Part shown: positions 56,309 through 64,000 of the stretch, in pieces
Numbering within the stretch: the first letter of the stretch is position 1
Layout of the letters: the number at the start of each line of letters is the position of its first letter
NCBI GenBank assembly: GCA_019188255.1
Contig: JAETXT010000007.1
Location: 3,100,001 to 3,164,000, forward strand
From: Verticillium longisporum
Lineage: Eukaryota > Ascomycota > Sordariomycetes > Glomerellales > Plectosphaerellaceae
Direction of reading: 5' to 3'
Length of the DNA: 64,000 nucleotides
The notes under the pieces: generated by a model
The model's database searches: none
Told to the model about the DNA's origin: nothing
Seen by the model: only the letters and a program-made list of their open reading frames with translations
Translations under genes and position numbers: made by a program

Positions 56309-57534
56309 CTATGCCTCGATCTCGTCTTGCTTCCATTTGGCACCACCGCCAACCTTGCGGCCTCCCTCCTTCCGCTTAACACGGCTGTTGATGCCGACGT
56401 TCTCATCGAAAATGAACCGCCAGATGGCATAGCTCCAGCTCTCGTGGCGGGGAAGATCGTCGTAGAACTCATGGGCGATGGCCTTGAGCTTGGGCAGGCG
56501 GGTCCAGGGCACGGCGGGGAAGTCATGGTGCTCGTTGTGCAGGCCGACGTTGTACGTCAGGAAGTTGAGGGGTCCGTAGTAGGAGAAAGTCTCAGGCACG
56601 GGCACGGCGTTATTGGGGTCGCGCTGTTCGGGGGTAACGGTCTCGTAGACGTAGTGTTCGGCAATGAAGTGGCCTGCAAGCGGGTGCAGGGAGCCGGCGA
56701 GGAAGGACGAAAGGAGGAAGTAGAGCAAGGCATTGGGGCCGGCGAGAGTGATGACAGCGTAGTCGAAGGCGAGCTGGACGGCGATGTTGAGGTAGTGGAC
56801 CCAGGTGAATGGGATGCGGAAGATAGCCATGGGCCGGACGGCGTAGAAAAAGATCTGGAACGTGCAGAAGAACGCCTTGCCCAAGATGCTGTCGAGGAAG
56901 ATGCCTTCGAGCGCGGTGGGGAGGTCGGTGTCGAGGCCGTCAACCCCAAGGGACTTGTGGTGTGTCAGGTGGTAGGGGCGGAAAGATGCCGAGTAGGGGA
57001 CACCGATAGGGAGGTTCGCAACGATGGCGATGAGACGATTGGCCAATGGAGAGCGGAAGGCGAGGTTGTGGGATATTTCGTGGATGGCGAGGAAGAGGTT
57101 CTGGTTCGCGGTGGCACCGAAGATGTAGCCAACTGCCCAAAACTTCCAGTCAAAGAAAGAGGTATTCCGGAGGGTGTATGCGAGGAAGATCTGGAGGGAC
57201 ACGACGCCGGCGACGACGTACTTGGTCAGAGGTTCGGGTCCGCAGAGATTGGTAACCTGCAACGGAACAGACTGGTCAATTGGAGCTGCAGAAGTCAGGA
57301 ATTCTCTCCAAACTTTACCTCAGGGTGGGCCTTGATAATGGCAAGACGCCTTGTGCGATGCGGTTCTTCGGTGTATGTCCAGAAAAAGTCGCGGTACTTG
57401 ACCTCTAGAGGATCGCGCTCCGAGTCGGGAGGCAACTTGATATCGTCGGTGCTGAGCCTACCATTGGTAGTGGCAGTGGCAGACGAGGCCGTCTTGCGCT
57501 TGGAGGGTTGGGTGACCGTCGATGAAGCAGACAT
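56309..57534 (-). CDS. Sphingolipid delta-4 desaturase (DEGS type)
   Basis: This is the ER fatty-acid-desaturase-fold enzyme that inserts the 4,5-trans double bond into dihydroceramide for glucosylceramide synthesis. Two exons (57319-57534 and 56309-57256) with a 62-nt intron give 387 aa. The cytosolic N-terminus is Ser/Thr-rich, then DPLEVKYRDFFWTYTEEPHR with the conserved lipid-desaturase N-terminal motif. Membrane spans alternate with the three histidine boxes: HEISH (131-135), HLTHH (168-172) and HNEHH near GLHNEHHDFPAVPW. The C-terminus ends in a basic, Gly-rich tail (KRKEGGRKVGGG). The neighbours of this gene on the window are not lipid enzymes. Assignment is strong from the three boxes and YYGPLNFLTYNVG. 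Confidence 0.93.
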
Positions 57535-59100
57535 TTCGACTTTGTGAGAGAGTGTAGGTGTGGTGTCAATCTGAGGAGAAGAAAGAGAGGGACAACCGGG
57601 GGATCCTAGGCCTTCATTGATATATGACGAAAAGAAAATTCAACGAGGCGCTGCTCGTCCTTCGAAGGGCAAGGGGAGGCGAGACGAGAACGGAGGGGAT
57701 CACGCGTCGGAAACCGCAAATCGACTGATGGAGGCCGGGATGGTGAGAATGGGGGACAGGATAGGGGTTCGAGAGGCTACCGTAGGCCTCGCTCACCAGT
57801 GCGGCAAAAGTTCAGGGCATCGAGAACACAAAGTCAGTGCTCATCTCCTGTAGTAGCGGGGCACGGGTATCAGTGGAGATCGCCACCATTTAGACACTGC
57901 CAACACCCAATCATGAGGCATGCGCACCGCACGTAGCACTGATTCCAGCGTGCTCCAGGGGTAAGGTATCGGTGAACTGAGCAAAGACCAGCCTCGGACG
58001 GGTGTGCATTCTAGAAATCTGCGCAGCTTCCACGTGCACGTGAGCAGGATCTGTGCGACTTCCTGCTGTCCTATATCTTATGTTGGTTTGTGTATGTCCG
58101 ACATCTTGCCAGGAATAGCAGCGCCACGGTTGCTCTCATCGTCATAGAAATCTGTTGTGTCACCAGCACGATAATGCTGCGTTTTCGTCGCTGAGAATGG
58201 GCACTAAAACTGAGACTGACATGTTGACATGTGACCTCCTGATTTGTGCCATCCACTGTCCACCCCACGCGGCGAACTATCAAGACCCTGAAGTTTCCGG
58301 CCGCCAGGAAATCATCAGGGGTTCAGCTAATAGTCGATAGGGCACTACGTCTATATATTATATAAGAAGAAGGTACCCATATTACAGGCTTAGTATCTTA
58401 ATTACTATAAGTACTATAAATAATACTAAGCGCTTATAGTATTAAAATGTATATTTCTCTACTATATAGATAACTACCTTAGTATAAGTAAATTGACCTT
58501 GATAAAAAGCTGATTGTACTATTAGGTAATTAGTTATGACTGCTTGGAGCTAAATAGTATTTAGTGAGTAATTAGCTGCTTAGGCCCTTAAGCTGTCCAC
58601 GTGAAGATAGGCAATAGATTATACCTCAGGTCAACCAGGGAGGAAGCTCCAGGGTAACTTTATCGTCCCATGGCATTGTGCAGGGCCGAAAAATCACGTA
58701 GCCCACTCGCCGCAATTTACCAGGCTGGGTACCACCAGCTTGCCAGCCTCCCACAAGGTCCTCCAGGTTCCAAGGACCAAAGTTACACCGTGAGTCGCCA
58801 ACAAACGCAGATAGCTACTGTCCAAGGCTGACCGTGGCCACTCCAGATCTGTGGGATCACGTCAACACAAGCACTGCGCACACAAATCACACGCTACTAC
58901 CACCTCACCGACCGACCGACGACGCAGAAGAGGAAGAACTGAAACAAGCAAATCGCCTTTCCCCGACGAGTAGAACTCCGATCTCGCAGCGGCTTCTATC
59001 AACTGCTGCATTTTTTTAACAGTCTCGACTGTGTCGCCGCTTCGTCACTTCAACTCTACCCCCAGACGGCGCGGCTCCAGCTAGCCAGCTTGTCGCACCG
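57535..59100. other. Divergent region between desaturase and ICE2, with AT-rich island
   Basis: This is 1.57 kb without a convincing gene. The central part (about 58335-58620) is a sharply AT-rich block, listed separately. The remainder has ordinary composition, with CACGTG hexamers near 58032 and 58600. Confidence 0.5.
58335..58620. repeat. AT-rich island, probable degenerate repeat
   Basis: About 285 bp is dominated by TA and AT steps (TATATATTATATAAG, TAGTATCTTAATTACTATAA), in contrast to GC-richer flanks. At 58422-58443 it contains a near-perfect palindrome, AATACTAAGCGCTTATAGTATT. The TA enrichment and loss of C-containing steps resemble the outcome of repeat-induced point mutation on an old transposon fragment or MITE. 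No coding capacity. Confidence 0.55.
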
Positions 59101-60469
59101 ATGTGGTGGTTCTTCCGCTTTATCTCCAGCTCCATCTTCCTGCCGAGCATCGTTCTTACCATACCAGTCGCGTTCGATGCCGGCGGCAGAGCCAGCGGCC
59201 TAGCCTACAGGCTAGCATTGTTTGGCTGCTGCTTCATGCTCTCTGCTGTCGCGGCGGCGACGCCAGCCACGTCAAGAGTCCGCTGGACCATATCTCACCT
59301 GCTACGGCTCTCACAGTGGATTGTCCTTCCCGCCTTGTTGATATGGGCACTGGGGCGCTTTGCCGTCGATGCTGGAAGCAGTAACTGGGTCGAGAGGACC
59401 CTTCAGGGCCTCGCGACATCCAAGTCCACCACATGGAACGAATGGGTGTTTGGCGAGAATGGTGTTCTCGAGTTCCTGACGCTGGGGGGCTGGGACAATA
59501 CTTTGCGGTACTCGAGCCCTGTATTTCAGCTGATGGAGGGCTTCTGCAGCTTGTTGGTCATCCAAGCAGCTGGCCAGATCACGAGATGGCTTGTCCATCG
59601 GGGTCGCAGCGATACGTGGATGGTAAGTTGGCAAGCCAGGTCATCATGTTCAAGAATGGCATGCTAATGATGCCGCAGATTATCTTATTGGTGCTGTCTG
59701 GTGGCATCATCGCAAGCGCGCTGTACTTCCTGTGGCGCGTCGCACACTTCCCTTCGATCAGCAACATCGACGGAGCGCTCATCGGAGTCACCATGACATC
59801 CGCCTTTTTCCTTTGTGCATACGGTATCCACAGCGGACGAGGAAATGTTGTCGAATCCTCGCTACTATTCGCATACGTGGTGCTCTGCGTCTACCAGATC
59901 TTCACTGATTATCTGCCGTCGCCGGACGCGGCCCAAGCAGAGGGTCAGGCATCGGCAGAACCCGACTTCCCACCTTTGCCACCTATCATCATGGCATCTT
60001 ATTCGACACTTCTCCACATGCTGGGCTCGCTCCCGTCGGCCGTTCACTCGTCTCTCACCCTGCTTTACGCCGCTTTCCAAACGATTACCCCATCCGCTAT
60101 CATTTCGCTGACCTTCCGCCTCTTCGTGTTTTACTGCGCCACCCGCATCATCCCTGCGGTGCGTGAGTCTGGCGCTCGCGCACTGATGGAACAGCCTAGT
60201 GAGGAGGAATCGGACGCTGTTAACCGACTCCTGGGGCTTGCCTCGTACTTCTCGCCGTCGATTCTAATCGCCATGTACACCAGTCTTCTGCTTCAACACT
60301 TTAACACCGACGACGGCCCGGATGGTTGGAGTCTACGTGGGAACGATGCTGGGGAAACGTCTGGCGATGGATCAACATTGCTGCAACCATGTCATTATAT
60401 GCGATTGAGCTGTACCTCGGCAGCGATGATCCAGAGAGCGGCCTCACAAACCACTGGAAGATGGACTAA
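59101..60469 (+). CDS. ICE2: ER membrane protein Ice2, with a frame break near the C-terminus
   Basis: This is a polytopic ER protein. In yeast, Ice2 supports cortical ER inheritance and ER growth by restraining Nem1-Spo7 action on Pah1. Two exons (59101-59622 and 59679-60469) flank a 56-nt intron. The protein begins MWWFFRFISSSIFLPSIVLT, then AFDAGGRASGLAYRLALFG, RLSQWIVLPALLIWALGRF and at least six more hydrophobic spans. After HFNTDDGPDGWSLRGNDAGE the frame is lost, and the family ending resumes one frame over: NVWRWINIAATMSLYAIELY and LGSDDPESGLTNHWKMD, with a stop at 60467. One added G or A in the G4A3 run at 60351-60357 restores 437 aa. NEM1 in the same window is the enzyme this protein regulates in yeast. 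Confidence 0.88.
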
Positions 60470-61262
60470 ACGTGGAAGATGGGAAGACCAACAAAGGTAC
60501 GCGAGGTGCTGAACGTAGCTTGGCCATGATCTATTGCGCGACAGAAAGGCGGAGCCGTGGCAGAGCTTGAGAAGGATACCCCGAGAGATGGAAAGGAGCA
60601 TGGAGCGGGGAGAGAACAAAGCAAGGGAAGGAAGTGAAACGTGATGCGTTGGGCTCAGACGCTACTATTCAGTGAGCAGTACATAGATCGATTAGGCAAC
60701 GGGACTGCGGTTTAACGACAGGTTTCTGGTTGGAGCAGAGCTCGAGGCGTTCGGAGGGTTCCACACAGGTCGTTTTTGCATCTATGCTTCAAATGATGGT
60801 TCTCGTCATCACAGGGCTCGTCGTGGTGCCCGGGTTTCGATGGCTACGAGGCGACGTTGATTAGCAAGCGCTGCTGTTGCATGTCGAGCTTTAGTTCGCG
60901 ACAGTTTTAGCAATATAACCATTATTAGCCATGGCTATTTTCTTGAAGTGCCTTCTATTGGAGAAGTGCTGGCCGACTTTGCTTCGTCATTCTGATGGGA
61001 CCGTTGTGACAGGGCTGTTGCGGTTGAGGTATAGGCACTACTGAGACATCTTGCTGCTTGATGACATCGCAACGACCGTCTCCAGCTTTTGCCTGAACCT
61101 CGGCCCCCAGCACCCAAGGGAAGCAAGCTTCAACACTCAACCACATCACAACGCTTTGCCAGTAACGCATTCTTCCTTTGATCACTTGAACCACGAGCTC
61201 AAGGTTTTTTTATTCCTCATTACAGCTATCCTCGCATTCTCGAACCTCGAACCATCGCCGAG
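60470..61262. other. Intergenic between tandem plus-strand genes
   Basis: This is the 3' flank of ICE2 and the promoter and leader of the alpha/beta hydrolase. No gene recognised. Confidence 0.5.
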
Positions 61263-62418
61263 ATGTCTGGAGTGGAAAATCCCATGACCACGCCTGCGGC
61301 GGAGCCGTCTGCCTCAAAGCGAACAATCCTCATGGCCGGCCTACCTTGTGATGTTTACGGGCTTGAAGAAATAGCCTCCCTGCCAACAACTGCAGTCTCC
61401 TGTCTCTGGCTTCACCATCCTCGCACGCGACGCAAGGAAGACATGGCCGGCTTCGCCATGCGCATTGTGTCTGACTGGCACCAGCGACGCAGAGACAGCC
61501 ACTCCACCCGCGGGCTCATCGCCGTCGTTTTTGACCAACGGAATCATGGTGGACGCCTCGTAGATGAGCGAGCCAATAATGCCTGGAAGAAGGGTAACGC
61601 TACACACGCTATTGACATGGCGGGTGCCATCGCTGGCATGGTGTCTGATACTCGGGGCCTCATTGATCTTGTGGATGGCTATGTTGCACATGAGCGCAGA
61701 GGAATGAAGGATGGGGGCTGGGACGGCGAGATTGACCAACATCTGCTCTTGGGCGTTAGCCTGGGTGGCCACAGTGCCTGGCAGGCCCTGTTCGCTGAGC
61801 CGAGGATCCGTGCAGCAGTCATTATCATTGGTTGTCCTGATTTCATGGGTAAGTCTCACCTTCAATGGTCTACATATAGAACAGCTCCTGGCCTGGTGGT
61901 GACGATACTGACAAGTTTGCAGCCCTCATGACCAATCGTGCCAAGAACGCGGAGCTATCGACTTACAGCGCTGAGGACAAGGGCACTTCCTTTCTGGGAA
62001 GCAAGGATTTCCCCAGGGATCTGGTTCGGGCTTGCGCTAAACATGACCCGAAGGCCATTCTCTTTGGCACGAGTTCAATTTCGAAAAAGCCATCCGAAGA
62101 AGAGCAGCAGCGGCTCAGGACGGTTCTGGATGGCCGTATTAAGGGCAAGAAGCTCCTCGTCTGCTCCGGCGGCGATGATCGACTGGTGCCCTATTCTCAA
62201 TCAAGGCGGTTCCTTGAATTTTTAGAGGATGCCACAAAGACTTGGTACAACGATGGAGGCGTCGTCCTGGAAAACAAGGTGTACGAGGGGTCGGCCATGC
62301 CTTCAGCGAAGGCATGGTGGAGGATGCGGTGAGGTTCTTGCTAGACGAGGTAGCGTCAGGTCCTCCGGGAGACGGGGGAGAGAGGTATGGCTCGGAAGAG
62401 AGAAAGTCCAAGATATAG
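61263..62418 (+). CDS. Alpha/beta hydrolase, putative serine esterase, with a frame break
   Basis: This is a soluble hydrolase of unknown substrate. Two exons (61263-61848 and 61923-62418) flank a 74-nt intron. Key segments: CLWLHHPRTRRKEDMAGFA, VVFDQRNHGGRLV, the nucleophile elbow LLLGVSLGGHSAWQ (GxSxGG), and, across the splice, IIIGCPDFMALM. The acid is likely in LLVCSGGDDRLVPY. The frame then breaks: read literally it ends YEGSAMPSAKAWWRMR with a stop at 62332, while one frame over it reads GVGHAFSEGMVEDAVRFLLD, the expected catalytic-His strand. One extra G in the G4 run at 62287-62290 restores 360 aa. As written, the gene lacks its catalytic His. Confidence 0.82.
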
Positions 62419-62531
62419 TTATTGTCAATCCGGGCGGGAGGTCAAGCCAGAACCGAACAATAAAGACCAAGGAACGGAGGGTCTATTTCAATCGAATGAA
62501 CATCAAGAGCTATGAAGAACTCCAGTGTGCC

Positions 62532-63360
62532 TCAAGCCCATGGTCTGAATCCCTCATCCGACAGTCTCACGCCGCCAAGCTCTGTGATTGTTGTTTGAAC
62601 GCCACTTCTGATCCTCTCTTCTTCAGTGCGAAATAATGCCTGGTCGATAGCCCAGTGATTGCGCTTCGCTCTCTTGCCTGCTAAGGTCTGACCGGCACCA
62701 TGGGGGTCGGCTTGCCACTGGTCTACAGCCGTCTGAACACCCACCAAGGCCTCCTGATTTCGCACATCCTGTCCAGAAAGCGCCGTCATTCCGGGCGGAT
62801 CAAGGCCATGGAATACGACACGGTGTAGAGGAAACCCGATGGCGTTGCAATGCCCATCAACAATCCGAGCTCGCTTGAATGCATGACTGACGATTGTGAT
62901 CACTTGAGGCCATGCTACAAACTCATAGCGACGCCAAAAGGCAATGATGGAGAAAAGGACATTGTGATACGAGTCCAACGCTTGTTCCTCTATGAATACA
63001 CGACTGGTCGTGTCGCTTCCTGTGGACAGGATGCCGAAGTAGTTGTTCGCTGAAGCTAAATTGGCATAGCTTTGGGCCTCGGAAAGGCGTGTTTCTTGAC
63101 GAGTAGGTCCTCTGCATTAAAATGAGCTGAGGCTAACGTTATTAAGGCTATAGAGGAATTGCATACCCGGAAAACACCAGAACTGCGTTGTGATTTTCGC
63201 CGATGCATTGCAGACCAGCCTTAATGTGATCGACGAATGTTGGAGTTTCTCCAGCTTGGAAGTCTGCAATCAGCCATTCCGATTCGTCAAGACCCTTCGC
63301 TGGTCCGCCGATCCAGACACCATGGCAGCACACAATCACAAGATGAGTCGGGATCACCAT
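62532..63360 (-). CDS. DUF218 family protein (YdcF-like)
   Basis: This member of the DUF218 superfamily has bacterial relatives YdcF and SanA; a catalytic role is not established. Two exons (63167-63360 and 62532-63111) with a 55-nt intron give 257 aa. The start is the ATG at 63360 (MVIPTHLVIVCCHGVWIGG); a preceding GTG two codons upstream is in frame. Conserved segments include the first strand with CCHG, HIKAGLQCIGENHNAVLVFSGG across the splice, TRLSEAQSYANLAS, EEQALDSYHNVLFSIIAF and ITIVSHAFKRARIVDGH with the fold's central His. The C-terminal half (FRTEEERIRSG) is soluble. It is followed on the same strand by the folate synthase gene upstream, separated by about 210 bp. Confidence 0.84.
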
Positions 63361-63569
63361 CTTCACCTTTGATCAGGGTCATTCGTAGATGTTGAACGCC
63401 TAGAGGGAACGGATTTCATGCGCATAAATCCCTCAAACAAGCACAAAATCATGTGACGAGATGTTCCATGTGTAATGATTTTTTATAATTGGGTATCTTT
63501 GAAAGGCCGTGCTAGCTGAATATCCAAGTTTCTGATACCACCGTGAGTAGATTTGAGGCACAGGATACC

Positions 63570-64000
63570 TCAAATATCCTCAGCTCTCCTTTCATGTGCA
63601 AATATGTCGTCGAATAGATCATAAGCGTCACCGACTAGGTATAGACTTCCTGTCACTACCACAGGTGTGTTCTGCTGAACTGCCCATGAACTTCCTTCGG
63701 CCAAGGTATCGGATGGTGTACTGCCCTCATCAAAGTTGCGAACCGTGAAACCGAGCGTCTGAATGGTTTTCGCAAGGGACAATGGCTCGACTGGTTCCAC
63801 CCAGGGCATCGTTGATCGCCTGCGAAAAGCTACACATGCGACTTTGTCATCTGGCCGGAAGAGTGTCCTGAACATGCCTTGTGCATCCTTTCCATCCTGA
63901 TTTGATACGGCGATGACCCACGATATGGGTTCATCATTTTGACGAACATGCTTCTCTACATATGCCGATAGGGTGCCAGCGGACTGGGGATTGTGGGCGC
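63570..64000 (-). CDS. Folylpolyglutamate/dihydrofolate synthase, C-terminal part (runs off the window)
   Basis: This is the 3' end of a Mur-ligase-fold enzyme that adds glutamate to folates (FPGS) or makes dihydrofolate from dihydropteroate (DHFS, FOL3 in yeast). The window end cuts the gene, so the first visible codon is incomplete and the start lies beyond 64000. Visible: AHNPQSAGTLSAYVE, the Mur-ligase DGAHN region from its second Ala-His on, then SWVIAVSNQDGKDA, LFRPDDKVACVAFRRRS, a WVEP segment, and the family ending TPVVVTGSLYLVGDAYDLFD. About 142 residues are seen. Which of the two enzymes it is cannot be decided from this part. Confidence 0.8.
   Translation of the reverse strand, partial: AHNPQSAGTLSAYVEKHVRQNDEPISWVIAVSNQDGKDAQGMFRTLFRPDDKVACVAFRRRSTMPWVEPVEPLSLAKTIQTLGFTVRNFDEGSTPSDTLAEGSSWAVQQNTPVVVTGSLYLVGDAYDLFDDIFAHERRAEDI

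Overview
The window looks like a nuclear segment of a filamentous ascomycete (Pezizomycotina, most likely Sordariomycetes). The evidence is: genes on both strands with one or more short spliceosomal introns (about 49-207 nt, GT...AG); a complex I 21.3 kDa subunit, which budding yeast lacks; a sphingolipid delta-4 desaturase; ECM33- and ANP1-type cell wall genes; and fungal-only families such as CUB1/UPF0662, ICE2 and the DUF676 (ROG1-type) lipases. I see no rRNA, tRNA, CRISPR, intact transposon or secondary-metabolite cluster. Species cannot be named from the sequence alone.

Layout. 1-9.7 kb: a small orphan ORF, a short-chain dehydrogenase, the N-terminal acetyltransferase NAA10, a large unrecognised coiled-coil protein and eIF2B-beta. 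11-20 kb: the NEM1 phosphatase, a small membrane protein, NHP2, QCR8 and prohibitin-1, the last two divergent over a shared 383-bp gap. 20-32 kb: REX3 exonuclease, a ROG1-type lipase, peroxisomal PCS60, an SPF45-like splicing factor and ECM33. 32-35.5 kb: a 3.6-kb stretch without a convincing gene upstream of ECM33. 35.5-49 kb: MAG1 glycosylase, ANP1 mannosyltransferase, QCR7, a mitochondrial NAD-type carrier, a tiny three-exon membrane protein, peroxiredoxin DOT5, the complex I 21.3 kDa subunit, LTO1 and a YCII-domain protein. 49-64 kb: CUB1, ribosomal P1, a UBA-UBX protein, the VAP protein SCS2, a delta-4 desaturase, an AT-rich island, ICE2, an alpha/beta hydrolase, a DUF218 protein and the 3' end of a folylpolyglutamate/dihydrofolate synthase running off the window.

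The genes are mostly housekeeping. Several serve mitochondria (QCR7, QCR8, complex I 21.3 kDa, prohibitin, NAD carrier) and several the ER and membrane lipids (NEM1, SCS2, ICE2, desaturase). They do not form an obvious pathway cluster.

The most striking feature concerns sequence integrity. Of 33 genes, six (NAA10, MAG1, the NAD carrier, the UBX protein, ICE2 and the alpha/beta hydrolase) carry one reading-frame break that a single-base change in a short homopolymer would repair, with strong family sequence on both sides. A seventh (REX3) has a similar break that a weak 53-nt intron could also explain. This fits homopolymer indels in the assembly better than real gene decay. I did not find a convincing undescribed biological system.
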